A DNA stretch of 64,000 bases from Chloroflexus aurantiacus J-10-fl (GTDB taxonomy: Bacteria; Chloroflexota; Chloroflexia; Chloroflexales; Chloroflexaceae): NCBI RefSeq assembly GCF_000018865.1, contig NC_010175.1, positions 3,038,001 to 3,102,000 of the forward strand, read 5' to 3'. Below the pieces are notes generated by a model, which saw only the letters and a list, made by a program, of their open reading frames with translations, made no database searches and was not told the origin of the DNA. This document shows positions 28,508-37,256 of the stretch, piece by piece. Position 1 is the first letter of the stretch. Every line of letters starts with the position of its first letter. Position numbers and translations under genes: made by a program.

Positions 28508-28930
28508 TCAATCTAAAGGGTAGTACCAAATCTCAAAGCACCTGGCTATTTCTTCAACAAACAAACGCTGCAAAGTTGTAGTTGACCGCTGTTGTGGTTT
28601 CTTGCCCTGACGGTATTTCTGGAAGCGTTCAAGGGCAATACTCAAGGCTTGCGAGATATACGCGAAGAACTCGGTTTCCGAAACACTGACTTCCCGAAGC
28701 CTGATAACGCAATAGCGAATTCGCCTCTCAAATCGCTCATTATCCAAAATATCCCCAAAGAATGAAGAATTCCGCCAGTCGCCTTCATCAACGGAAATAC
28801 TCTGCCTCTCCACATTCTCGAAGATGTAACGCCTTAGTTTTACTAAAAGATCGTGGTTGGGCGTAACGTAAACGGCTGGATTGTCGCCTGAAGTGTCAAT
28901 GCTCCGAAGTGTATGTTTTAAGTTATTCAC
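28508..28930 (-). CDS. hypothetical protein (140 aa)
   Basis: I do not recognise this protein. It is mostly helical, with a middle region rich in Arg/Glu (DNERFERRIRYCVIRLREV), an aromatic C-terminus (CFEIWYYPLD) and no signal peptide or membrane segment. The base composition is more AT-rich than in neighbouring housekeeping genes, as is true of the following toxin-antitoxin genes, so the stretch 28.5-29.7 kb looks acquired. A GC-rich, hairpin-prone spacer of about 90 bases separates it from the PIN-domain gene. Function unknown; a defence or mobile-element cargo role is only a guess from position. Confidence 0.55.
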   Translation of the reverse strand: MNNLKHTLRSIDTSGDNPAVYVTPNHDLLVKLRRYIFENVERQSISVDEGDWRNSSFFGDILDNERFERRIRYCVIRLREVSVSETEFFAYISQALSIALERFQKYRQGKKPQQRSTTTLQRLFVEEIARCFEIWYYPLD

Positions 28931-28969
28931 AAACTTTATGGCTTCTATATCTAAACCTATGACTCGTTA

Positions 28970-29054
28970 GCGCCGCGGGTCAGCGGCCTGCGCTTTACTG
29001 GTGCCGCGCAGTGCAGCGAAGCGGCGTCAGATGAACGCTGGTTGCGCGGCGTTT
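28970..29054. other. GC-rich hairpin spacer between hypothetical gene and toxin gene
   Basis: Sharply more GC-rich than the flanking AT-rich genes. It holds GCCGC-GGGTCA-GCGGC (small hairpin) and a second GCCGC/GCGGC pair, and ends GCGCGGCGTTTAC. Such spacers sit next to gene cassettes in integron-like arrays, but no exact attC core sites (RYYYAAC/GTTRRRY) were found. Confidence 0.35.
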
Positions 29055-29060
29055 ACGTAT

Positions 29061-29453
29061 TCATCCAATTGTTACCACGTGCGGATACTGCAATATCTTC
29101 TCATCAGATGTTACCAGTGGACATCCGTAAATTCTTGCGGTTGCAACAATGATCTGGTCTGCTGGATCGCGATGGAATGGGGTTGGTAAGCGCGTTGACT
29201 CGATAGCAATCTCTGGCGTTAGTGCAAGAAGCTGCATCCCAGGATAGCTCAATGCCTGTTCAAACCACTCTTCTAAAGGCAAGGGCAATTCCAGACGTTT
29301 GTATTCCACAAGTTTAGCAACTTCCCAGCATGAAATGGCACTGATACCAATCAGTTCCGTTTCGTTATTCGTAATCGCTTCAATTTGCGCCTGTGTGAGT
29401 TGCGACGGGTCATGCACCCACCAAATCCAGATGTGAGTATCAAGTACAATCAC
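29061..29453 (-). CDS. vapC: PIN domain toxin (VapC-like)
   Basis: 130-residue PIN-fold ribonuclease, the usual VapC length. Acidic active-site positions are visible: D5 in VLDTHIWIWW, the Glu in SAISCWEVAKLVEY and the Asp pair in HRDPADQIIVATA, followed by LVTSDEKI. VapC toxins cut initiator tRNA or rRNA when freed from their antitoxin. The start codon overlaps the stop of the upstream antitoxin gene as ATGA, so the pair is cotranscribed and coupled. This is a type II toxin-antitoxin module. Confidence 0.9.
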   Translation of the reverse strand: MIVLDTHIWIWWVHDPSQLTQAQIEAITNNETELIGISAISCWEVAKLVEYKRLELPLPLEEWFEQALSYPGMQLLALTPEIAIESTRLPTPFHRDPADQIIVATARIYGCPLVTSDEKILQYPHVVTIG

Positions 29454-29665
29454 TGCAATGCATCCCAGTCATTGTGTGCAACACTATCAAATGGGTCGAT
29501 ATAGCGAATCGGCTTGCCACGCAGGGGATATCGCTCGACGCCTGCTCGTTGGATAGGCGGGCTAAGAATAATTACTTCTACTTTTTCTCCAGCGTAGAAA
29601 GGCACCCCCCTTACGATAAGAACGCCGTTTTGGTGAAGAACGGTCTCAGTTCGAAAAGCCTTCAT
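29450..29665 (-). CDS. vapB: antitoxin of the PIN-domain module
   Basis: 71 residues. The N-terminal part (ETVLHQNGVLIVRGVPFYAGEKVEVIIL) has the short beta-strand pattern of AbrB/MazE-like or DUF2281-like antitoxins. The C-terminus (RYIDPFDSVAHNDWDALQ) is the type of flexible tail that wraps the toxin. ATG 29665 is preferred because AAAGGAA stands about 10 bases upstream; the earlier TTG at 29674 would be too close to it. It overlaps vapC by four bases. The complex is expected to repress its own promoter, which would lie at 29666-29720. Confidence 0.8.
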   Translation of the reverse strand: MKAFRTETVLHQNGVLIVRGVPFYAGEKVEVIILSPPIQRAGVERYPLRGKPIRYIDPFDSVAHNDWDALQ

Positions 29666-29901
29666 TGTATGCAATTCCTTTCTTTACGACTGAATTGCTG
29701 CCACATCTAGCATATTCACACACCCCCGCCTTCAATCTGCGCAACGGATAGTTCCGTGCAGCCCTGATTCATCCATCAGCGTCAGGAAGGGCGCAACAAA
29801 CGTCCACATCGCGCCAGAACTATCACTCGGATGGTTGTTCGTGTCATACCTCAATGTTATACGATCAGAACTCAAAAGTCCATAACAGGTTCTAGCGAAT
29901 A

Positions 29902-31215
29902 TCATTCATGTTCAGGCTCTGCCTGGCAGGCTGATGGTTCGGCATTGGTGAGATGGGTGGTTTCGGAGAATACATAGACCTGTAAGGGGTTTTTCTTTCC
30001 TTTGACGGTAATAATATCTGGCGTAATTCGATAACATCCTTCGTTAATGGCTTGATATGCACGGCTAGAGACCAGGATTTCACCTTTGCGAGCGACGCTT
30101 TCCAGGCGTTTCGCAGTATTAACCGTATCTCCGATCACATCATAAAACCTGACCCCACGGCTACCTAACAGTCCTTCAACGACGGGGCCGTGATGGATAC
30201 CGATTCCAACACCCAACTGCTCGTGGTCGAGCAACGGTTGAATATGTGACCGAATCATAATGGCAGCCTGAATGGCTGTCGTCGGGTCGGGGAAAATGGC
30301 CATTGCCTCATCGGCTGATAGTTTGTACTTGATAACTTGATAGCCAGAAAATACCTGTTCAATAATCTGATAATACGAATTGAGTAATTGCACAACTTCT
30401 TCGGGCGTTCTGTGTTCACTCCATGTCGTAAAACCGCGAATATCCATGAACAATATACTGCGTTCACGACGTTGTAGGGTTAATTGATCTGGATTTGTTA
30501 GCGAGAGATGTAGTAGTTTACGACCGAGCAACCATTCAGCGAACCTGTTGAATTGTCTGATTGTTTTAGTGAGCAGACGTAAGTGCCATTCACTGTACGC
30601 ATGGGTCAGCCCGGCAATGGTGCCGAGCAACAGGATGAGAAATGTGATTATTTGATGATCAGGGTTGTTGAAAAATTGCTGAATGGATAGGTGCTGATTG
30701 AACGGTTGATCTTCTTGAAAAGTGTAAAACAAGAAGAGGATGATGCTGGTGCGAATGATATTTTCACTAATGATCACGATAGGATTGATGGCTGTCAGAG
30801 CAATTTGGGCGCGTAGAAATTGGAGTATAGCAATCGTGAGGGCAAAACCCCAATACGCAAAATGTAAGAGATGAAACCAGAAATGAGGGCCTTCGTAAAT
30901 ATAACCACCGATACTGTAGAGGATTGGGCCAATCAGGTTCCCTGTTAGGCGATGCCATGACGAGTTGTTGGCGTAGATGCTCAAGTAGCAGGTCTGTAAC
31001 AGGCCGGCTGTGATCAGAATATAGGGTAGGGCGGAAGAAAAATAGACACCGGGTGATACCGTAACTGCTTCGCATCCAACCGCAGCTAAGGGGAAAAAGA
31101 GTGAATTCGTGGCGCATTCAGAAACGAATCGTAGACCCGGCGAACCTCGCCCCTGGTCTTCAGTTATAGAGGCTGTATCATTTACACTCGTCGGTTGTCT
31201 GAGTGAGTAGTGCAT
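29902..31215 (-). CDS. membrane-bound class III adenylate/guanylate cyclase
   Basis: 437 residues. The N-terminal 230 residues contain about six hydrophobic segments. The cyclase domain follows, with LFMDIRGFTTWSE (first metal Asp), YKLSADEAMAIF (second metal Asp in an atypical SADE context in place of the usual GD) and FYDVIGDTVNTAKRLES (Asn/Arg transition-state residues). The last part, ITVKGKKNPLQVYVF, is the standard domain end. The protein should make cAMP at the membrane. ATG 31215 has AGGAAT upstream. It stands alone: no neighbour within 200 bases, on an AT-richer stretch than the rest. Confidence 0.88.
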   Translation of the reverse strand: MHYSLRQPTSVNDTASITEDQGRGSPGLRFVSECATNSLFFPLAAVGCEAVTVSPGVYFSSALPYILITAGLLQTCYLSIYANNSSWHRLTGNLIGPILYSIGGYIYEGPHFWFHLLHFAYWGFALTIAILQFLRAQIALTAINPIVIISENIIRTSIILFLFYTFQEDQPFNQHLSIQQFFNNPDHQIITFLILLLGTIAGLTHAYSEWHLRLLTKTIRQFNRFAEWLLGRKLLHLSLTNPDQLTLQRRERSILFMDIRGFTTWSEHRTPEEVVQLLNSYYQIIEQVFSGYQVIKYKLSADEAMAIFPDPTTAIQAAIMIRSHIQPLLDHEQLGVGIGIHHGPVVEGLLGSRGVRFYDVIGDTVNTAKRLESVARKGEILVSSRAYQAINEGCYRITPDIITVKGKKNPLQVYVFSETTHLTNAEPSACQAEPEHE

Positions 31216-31435
31216 ATGGTATTCCTGTTCGTTAGTACAGTGGTTTGATTCATATCTACACCCATAAGGGTTGTATCAACATCTTAAAAAAAGATTCTGA
31301 AGACATGCTGAAGCGAAGATTGAAACATGTTGGAGAGGTCTGATAGAAGGTATCGCATGCTCGTGCCGGGCACGCTGCTGGCCTGTTCTATTGATTTCCA
31401 GTTCCAGGAGATTGCTGAGTTGGAAGCGTGAACGG

Positions 31436-32611
31436 CTATCTGTGCCGATGCTGTACAAGGGTCAGTGCAATCCGCTCCAGTTCAGCACAATGCCGTTGCC
31501 ACGAGAATTCGGCAACCACGCGCTCGCGGGCACGACGGCCCATGGCAAATGCTGCCTGTGGATCGCTCAGTACGCGCTCGATTGCTGCGGCCAGATCGAC
31601 GATGTCGCCTTCCCGAAACAAGGCACCTTCCTGACCTTCCCGGATCACGTCGGTGAGTGGATGAATGGCAGCGGTGACAACCGGCAGCCCGGCGGCCATG
31701 TACTCGTAGATTTTGAGTGGTGACCAGAAAAATCCGGCGGTACGCAGTGCCGGATGGGGGGCGGTGTTGAATGGGGCCACACCGAGGTGGGCCTGAGCCA
31801 GGAGTTGGGGTAGGCGTTCGTAGGCGACGGCGCCGGTAAATGTGAAGCGATCAGCATATTCTGCGGCGAGAGCCTCTGCCGTAGCTCGTTCAGGGCCATC
31901 GCCGATCAGGGTAAAGCGATAGTTGTGCCCGCGCTCGATCAACAGACGAGCTGCACGCACGAAATCACTTACGCCGTGCCAGGGACGAAAGGTTCCCATA
32001 AAGATGATATTGGGTGGGCCGGGCACCGGTGCGGCTGGCGGTTTGAATGCCTCAACGTTGGCACCCCACGGTAATTCGACGATCTTGTCACGAGGGATGG
32101 CGGGTGGTACGGTGGTGTGCAGTGGCGTGACGATCCGATCTGCCCAGTGACATTGCTGTTCCGCCCAGTGCCGGAAAGGACTACCGAAGGCGTCATCAAG
32201 GCGGCGCTTGAGGACTGTCGGCGGATCGACGATCAGAGCATTTACTTCGAGAATAGTTGGAATCTGCAAACGGTGCGCGGCAATCATCCCGGCGCCGGCA
32301 AAGTTGTAGTAGCGCTCCATGATCAGATCGGGACGAAGCTGACGTGCCAGCCTGATCACAGCCGCAGCACCGAGCAGGCTCAATGCCTTGGGGATATCTT
32401 GATGATAAAGCGTAAACCCGGCGTATGGCCGGGCTGTAAGCCTGAACAGTGGTCTCAGGCGAAGATGATGCAGCGGTAGTTCGCGACTGGCTGCAACCAC
32501 GTGGACATCATGGCCGAGATGGGCCAGTCCACGCGCCACCTCCAGGGTATGGATACTGCCGCCTACCGTACCTGGTGTCGGGATGCCGGAAGCAATGTAC
32601 AGGATGCGCAC
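31436..32611 (-). CDS. glycosyltransferase family 4 protein
   Basis: 391 residues, GT-B fold. The N-terminal GTG start gives MRILYIASGIPTPGTVGGSIHTLEVARGLA, with the usual Gly-rich donor-side loop (GTVGGS). The C-terminal half carries the retaining-transferase motif region (IFMGTFRPWHGVSDFVRAARLL, then LKIYEYMAAGLPVVTAAIHPLTDVI), in which the E-x7-E pair (KIYEYMAAGLP) contacts the nucleotide sugar. Likely transfers a sugar to a cell-envelope glycan or glycolipid. AGGA precedes the GTG by four to five bases. The short PII-like gene ends 6 bases upstream, so both are probably one transcript. Confidence 0.92.
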   Translation of the reverse strand: MRILYIASGIPTPGTVGGSIHTLEVARGLAHLGHDVHVVAASRELPLHHLRLRPLFRLTARPYAGFTLYHQDIPKALSLLGAAAVIRLARQLRPDLIMERYYNFAGAGMIAAHRLQIPTILEVNALIVDPPTVLKRRLDDAFGSPFRHWAEQQCHWADRIVTPLHTTVPPAIPRDKIVELPWGANVEAFKPPAAPVPGPPNIIFMGTFRPWHGVSDFVRAARLLIERGHNYRFTLIGDGPERATAEALAAEYADRFTFTGAVAYERLPQLLAQAHLGVAPFNTAPHPALRTAGFFWSPLKIYEYMAAGLPVVTAAIHPLTDVIREGQEGALFREGDIVDLAAAIERVLSDPQAAFAMGRRARERVVAEFSWQRHCAELERIALTLVQHRHR

Positions 32612-32617
32612 GATATC

Positions 32618-32860
32618 CTATAACCGTTCGTATCGCTCAAGATCCATCGTGATTGCCAGCGTTCCTGGCGCGGCGCGCTGAATGATCTCGTGTGCCCGAT
32701 CAACCTGATTGTCTTCAACCCCAACCAGCAACGTTGTATTGCCACGGCGCAGGAAGCCACCCGTTGTCGCCAGCCGTGTCACCCGAAAACCGGCGGCAAC
32801 GAGAGCATCAACGCCGGCATCCGCATGTGCATCCTCGGTTACGAAGATGATTAACTTCAT
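32618..32860 (-). CDS. short cyclic-di-AMP receptor-like (DarA-type) protein
   Basis: 80 residues; clearly a paralogue of the 1910-2236 gene. The shared block is FRVTRLATTGGFLRRGNTTLLVGVEDNQVDRAHEII against YRVTRLSSQGGFLREGNVTLLLSVEDQQVNPVISII in the longer protein. It lacks the C-terminal 30 residues (the last beta strands) of the usual family length. GAAAGGG stands five bases before ATG 32860. It is followed 6 bases later by the glycosyltransferase gene. Whether the shortened form still binds a nucleotide is open. Confidence 0.8.
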   Translation of the reverse strand: MKLIIFVTEDAHADAGVDALVAAGFRVTRLATTGGFLRRGNTTLLVGVEDNQVDRAHEIIQRAAPGTLAITMDLERYERL

Positions 32861-33082
32861 ACTCGCCCTTTCGTGATCTCGTAACTGTTGCTGCCGAGAT
32901 TATACGGAGAGCAGCCCCGCTCGTCAATCTTTCACTATTGTTGGTGAACAATTGGTGTGCTATGATTCGTGTAACGTGATGATCTGCGTTGATAGGCAGG
33001 TACTGGATTGATGCCTGCCTGCCGTAGTAATAGCTGGTATTCATCGCGCAGTGAGATCGTCCGTTCCCTTGAGGAGGCTCCT

Positions 33083-33772
33083 ATGCCGGTACCAGCGAGT
33101 TTCCTTCGCTTCACGGATCGCCGTGCAGCCGGACGGGCACTGGCCTGGAGTATGAGCCATTATGCCGAACGTCCTGCGCTCCAGGTGTTGGCCTTACCAC
33201 GAGGTGGTGTGCCGGTGGCATACGAGGTCGCCAGGGCACTGTCGGCACCGCTCGATGTCTTGCTGGTACGCAAGCTGGGTGTGCCTGGTCAGGTCGAACT
33301 GGCGATGGGGGCCATTGCTGAAGGTGGGGTGCGGGTGCTGAATCACGAGATTATCGCCGAGTTACGGATTCCGGCGTATGTGATTGAAGAGGTGGCTGCC
33401 CTTGAGCAGGTTGAAATTGAGCGGCGTGCCCGGAGTTATCGCGGACAACGTCCGCCACCTGAGTTGCGGGATAAGACGGTTATCATTGTGGATGATGGTC
33501 TGGCAACCGGTGCGACCATGCACGCCGCAGTGGATTGTGTCCGCTTGCAACACCCACGCTGGATCGCGGTTGCGGTGCCGGTCGCCAGTAAAGAATCGGT
33601 GCAGATACTGCGGTCGGTTGCCGATGATGTTGTGGCAGTACTGGTTGTTGAACCGTTTTATGCGCTGAGTTACTGGTACAATGACTTTCGACAGACCAGT
33701 GATGACGAGGTGCGGCAGTTACTGCAAGCCGCTCAAGCAGATCACGCTGTAACCAACCACGAGGATACATGA
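33083..33772 (+). CDS. phosphoribosyltransferase family protein
   Basis: 229 residues of the type I PRTase fold. The N-terminal FTDRRAAGRALA and VLALPRGGVPVAYEVARAL segments and the PRPP loop (VIIVDDGLATGATMHAAV, about 135-152) are clear. This subgroup (LPRGGVPV type) is common in bacteria and often lies beside hydrolases; its base or substrate is not established. ATG 33083 is fixed by GAGGAGG six bases upstream, and the earlier frame to 33008 is non-coding. The stop overlaps the next gene's start as ATGA. Confidence 0.9.
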   Translation: MPVPASFLRFTDRRAAGRALAWSMSHYAERPALQVLALPRGGVPVAYEVARALSAPLDVLLVRKLGVPGQVELAMGAIAEGGVRVLNHEIIAELRIPAYVIEEVAALEQVEIERRARSYRGQRPPPELRDKTVIIVDDGLATGATMHAAVDCVRLQHPRWIAVAVPVASKESVQILRSVADDVVAVLVVEPFYALSYWYNDFRQTSDDEVRQLLQAAQADHAVTNHEDT

Positions 33773-36700
33773 TAGTTGTTCAGCTCTTAGGGCCACCGCG
33801 CATTGTGGTTGCCGATCACGCGGTTACATTGCCGCGGCGACGGAGCCGGGCTTTGCTCTACTACCTGGCAGCTCATTCCCAACCGGTGCAACGCGAGCAG
33901 GTGCTATCTCTCTTCTGGCCTGATCACGAGCGGAGTGCGGCGCAGCAGCTTCTTCGCTCTACCCTCTACGCTATCCGTAAGACGGTTGGGGATGCGTTGG
34001 TGGCAGATGAAGAGTGGCTATCACTGGTAGCCACGGTCGATCTGCGCCAGATACAGGCGCTCATCACCGATCCACAGGTCGATGTGGCTGCATTGACGGC
34101 TGCGCTGCCGGTTGACCAGGTTGAGTTGCTGGCCGGTTTTGACCTTCCCGACTGCGAGCCGTTTCAGACCTGGCTTGAAGCTGAACGTGAGCGAACACGC
34201 CTGCTGCTTGGGCGTGGCTGGCTACGCCTTGCGCGTCTCCACGAACAGCGTGGTGCGATGACAGCAGCACTTGCCGCGCTCGATCATGCCCTGACCATTG
34301 ATCCGTTGCAGGAAGATGTACAGCGCGATGCAATGCGTCTGGCGTATCTCAGTGGTGATCGGGTAGGGGCGATTCGTCGGTTTGAGCGTTTGCGCGATCT
34401 GCTTGATCAAGAGCTGGGTGTCCCACCGATGCGCGAAACGCAGGCGCTCTACGATGCAATTATTACCGATACGATTGTAACACCTACCCTGTCACCAGCC
34501 CCTGTTCGCCCGGCGTTCTCCAACGGCCCCCTGCCTTTCAGCGGGCGCGAGGCTGAATTGGCGACGTTGTACGGCGAAGTCAAACCCGGTCGGTTGGTCT
34601 TGATCGAAGGGGTGCCCGGTATTGGCAAGACACGCCTCGCAGAAGAGTTTCTGACGCAGCGCGGTGGCCTGGTCATTACCGGTGCTGCTCGTGAGCTAGA
34701 GCAGACCCTTCCCTACTTCTCCATCAACGCAGCGCTACACGCCCTGATTGCCCACCCTGAGTGGCCGCAGCTTCGCACTCAGGTGCAGCTTATGCCGATC
34801 TGGTGGAACGAATTAGGTCGTTTGTTGCCCGATCTGGCCCCGCCACCTGCTGATCCACCCAATGAAGCACGGCTCTGGGAAGCGGTAACCCGCCTGTTGA
34901 TGGAACTGGCCCGTCAGACCCGCGTAAGCCTGTTGCTGGATGATCTGCAATGGGCCGATACGAGTACACTGGGGCTGCTTGGCTACCTGTTACGACGCAG
35001 TGCCGATGTCGATCTGGTTGTACTGGCAACCAGTCGTCCGCCCGAGCCGCGGAGTGCACTGGCCGGTCTGATCCGTGCGCTGGTGCGGGAAGATCGCTTC
35101 TTCCGCCTGGCGATTGATCGTCTCCCTACAACGGCAGTACTGGCGATTGCCCGTCATTTGAGTGGGCCTTTTGCCCATCCACTGGCCGATTGGTTGGAAC
35201 AAAGTACTGAAGGTAATCCCTACATGATCGCCGAGCTGGTACGCTATGCGCGCACGAGTGGCTGGCTCACAGCCGACGGTATGGTTGATCTTAGAGCGTT
35301 ATCATCGCAGCCGGTGGTACCGCAGACGGTGTACCATCTGATTGAAACGCGCCTGAACCGGCTTTCCGAACCGGCACGGCGGGTGCTGGATGCAGCGGTG
35401 GTGGTGGGGCGGGATTTTGATTTTAACGTGGTGGCAAAGGCCGCAGCTCTATCAGAAGAAGCGGCATTGGATGCCCTCGATGAATTGCTGGCAGCTCGCC
35501 TGGTCGTACCGCTCTCGGCTACCTGGTTTCGCTTCGACCACAGCCTGACGATGGAGGTGGTGGGGCGTGATGTTGGTGATCTACGCCGACGCATGCTACA
35601 CCGGCGCGTGGGTGAAGCTATCGAGGCGCTCTACCGTGATCGGATTGATGATGTGGCCGGGCAGATTGCTTTTCATTTTGCCAGGTCTGGTTTGGTTGAA
35701 CGGGCGGCGACGTATGCGCTTCGCGCTGCGGAACGCTCGGTGACCCTGGCAGCGTGGCCAGAGGCGGCAGAGTTTTATGCCCAGGCCCTGGCAGGTCTGC
35801 CCGCGAGCCAGCGTTCGGCGACACTGGTCAGGCTTGGCGAGGCACGTTTACAGGCCGGTGCACCGGCAGCCGCAGTTGATGCTTTTCGTGATGCGATTGC
35901 GGCGGCGCAGAACCCGCAGGAAGCACTCGCGGCCCGTCTGGCGCTGGCACGGGCCTTGATCCCGCAGGGACGCTACGCTGAAGTGATTGCGCTGGTCAGT
36001 CAGATTGAACCAACTGCACACCCGCACGATCAGGCCACGGCACTCTTTCTATGGGGAACAGCCCTCTCGCTTGAAGGTGCCGACCTTGCCGCAGCCACCG
36101 AACGGCTCGTGGCTGCCGCGCAGATACTGGGTGATGAGTCGACTGTTCAGCGGGCGGCACTGGCACAGGTGACGTTTGAACTCGGCAATATTGCGGCTCA
36201 GCAAGGCGATCTCGATACCGCCATTGCCCGTTACAAGCGTGCGCAGGAAATTGCAGATCAGGCCGGCGACGAGGGGATTACCTGGCGTATCCTGGCACGT
36301 AATAATCAGGCGTATCATCGCCTGCTCCGTGGGGAAGTCGATGCAGCAGCCACGATCATCAGCGAGGCCATGGCTCTCGCCGAAGAGCGGGGTATGCTGT
36401 CGTTGCAACCATACCTGCTTTCGACTGCCGGTGAGGTGGCGCTGGCCCAGAATGATCTGGAAACGGCATCTGCCCGGTTCCAACAAGGGTTGGCTTTAGC
36501 GACGCAGTTGAATATTCCCGAACGAGTGGCTGGTATCACGGCGAATGTGGGTCTGGTCGCCTTGCGGCGCGGTGAAACAACGTGCGCTGTACACTACCTT
36601 TCGTCGGCGCTGGCGCAGGCCGATACGTTAGGGGCGCGTCATCTGGCAGCCCAGATTCGGATCTGGCTGGCACCACTGCTACCTCCCGCCGAAGCGCGGG

Positions 36701-36822
36701 TGATACTCGCCGAAGCGCAAGAGATTGCCGAGGTTGGTGGCCGGCGTCGCTTGCTGGCGGCCATCAAAGAAGTTCGGGCACGGATGGTGGAAGAAGTCAT
36801 GGCTCACGGGCGAGGTGATTGA
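33769..36822 (+). CDS. BTAD / AAA / TPR transcriptional regulator (SARP-like)
   Basis: 1017 residues. The N-terminal OmpR-type DNA-binding and bacterial transcription activation domain (BTAD) region reads MIVVQLLGPPRIVV...TLPRRRSRALLYYLAAH, then LRSTLYAIRKTVGDALV and GDRVGAIRRFERLRDLLDQELGVPPMRET. Next comes a P-loop ATPase (VLIEGVPGIGKTRLAEEFL) with a Walker B (VSLLLDDLQWADT). The C-terminal half is tetratricopeptide repeats (about residues 640-1000). This is the AfsR/SARP and MalT-like STAND architecture for signal-gated activation. It is translationally coupled to the phosphoribosyltransferase gene. The target genes are unknown. Confidence 0.9.
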   Translation: MIVVQLLGPPRIVVADHAVTLPRRRSRALLYYLAAHSQPVQREQVLSLFWPDHERSAAQQLLRSTLYAIRKTVGDALVADEEWLSLVATVDLRQIQALITDPQVDVAALTAALPVDQVELLAGFDLPDCEPFQTWLEAERERTRLLLGRGWLRLARLHEQRGAMTAALAALDHALTIDPLQEDVQRDAMRLAYLSGDRVGAIRRFERLRDLLDQELGVPPMRETQALYDAIITDTIVTPTLSPAPVRPAFSNGPLPFSGREAELATLYGEVKPGRLVLIEGVPGIGKTRLAEEFLTQRGGLVITGAARELEQTLPYFSINAALHALIAHPEWPQLRTQVQLMPIWWNELGRLLPDLAPPPADPPNEARLWEAVTRLLMELARQTRVSLLLDDLQWADTSTLGLLGYLLRRSADVDLVVLATSRPPEPRSALAGLIRALVREDRFFRLAIDRLPTTAVLAIARHLSGPFAHPLADWLEQSTEGNPYMIAELVRYARTSGWLTADGMVDLRALSSQPVVPQTVYHLIETRLNRLSEPARRVLDAAVVVGRDFDFNVVAKAAALSEEAALDALDELLAARLVVPLSATWFRFDHSLTMEVVGRDVGDLRRRMLHRRVGEAIEALYRDRIDDVAGQIAFHFARSGLVERAATYALRAAERSVTLAAWPEAAEFYAQALAGLPASQRSATLVRLGEARLQAGAPAAAVDAFRDAIAAAQNPQEALAARLALARALIPQGRYAEVIALVSQIEPTAHPHDQATALFLWGTALSLEGADLAAATERLVAAAQILGDESTVQRAALAQVTFELGNIAAQQGDLDTAIARYKRAQEIADQAGDEGITWRILARNNQAYHRLLRGEVDAAATIISEAMALAEERGMLSLQPYLLSTAGEVALAQNDLETASARFQQGLALATQLNIPERVAGITANVGLVALRRGETTCAVHYLSSALAQADTLGARHLAAQIRIWLAPLLPPAEARVILAEAQEIAEVGGRRRLLAAIKEVRARMVEEVMAHGRGD

Positions 36823-36926
36823 CATAATGTTGCATCTAATAATGCATGGCACGTGATCCAGGATGTACCCTTGCGCCATACCCTTGCCGCTTCCCTCGTA
36901 TAGCAATGTGAACGGGCAGATGTATC

Positions 36927-37120
36927 GGGGCGGGTTGGGCACCGGTCGGGGCGGGTTGGGCACCGGTCGGGGCGGGTTGGGCACCGGTCGGGGCGGGTTG
37001 GGTACCGGTCGGGGCGGGTTGGGTACCGGTCGGGGCGGGTTGGGTACCGGTCGGGGCGGGTTGGGTACCGGTCGGGGCGGGTTGGGTACCGGTCGGGGCG
37101 GGTTTGGAACCCGCCCCTAC
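36927..37120. repeat. 21-bp tandem repeat with a palindromic end
   Basis: Eight exact-length 21-base units (GGGGCGGGTTGGGYACCGGTC, Y shifting from C in the first three to T in the last five) occupy 36927-37094. A ninth, altered unit ends in GAACCCGCCCCTAC at 37107-37120, which is the inverted complement of the GGGGCGGGTT core. The region codes for a Gly-rich repeat in one frame, but no start signal supports a gene. The same palindrome occurs singly at 24226-24254. Confidence 0.9.
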
Positions 37121-37256
37121 TGGTGGTCATATGCGACATGTCCCACTTTCACCTGCACCCGGTGGGTGTGAGAACTGGCGGTGCCGGATGATTCCCGCTG
37201 GCGCGAGCTGAACTGGGTTCAGTGGTGAGCGCACCGGAGGCGCACGCTCCCAGGTT

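Noticed and set aside
28970-29054. Integron attC site
   Set aside because: The hairpins are suggestive but neither the RYYYAAC nor the GTTRRRY core is present, and no integrase is in the window.
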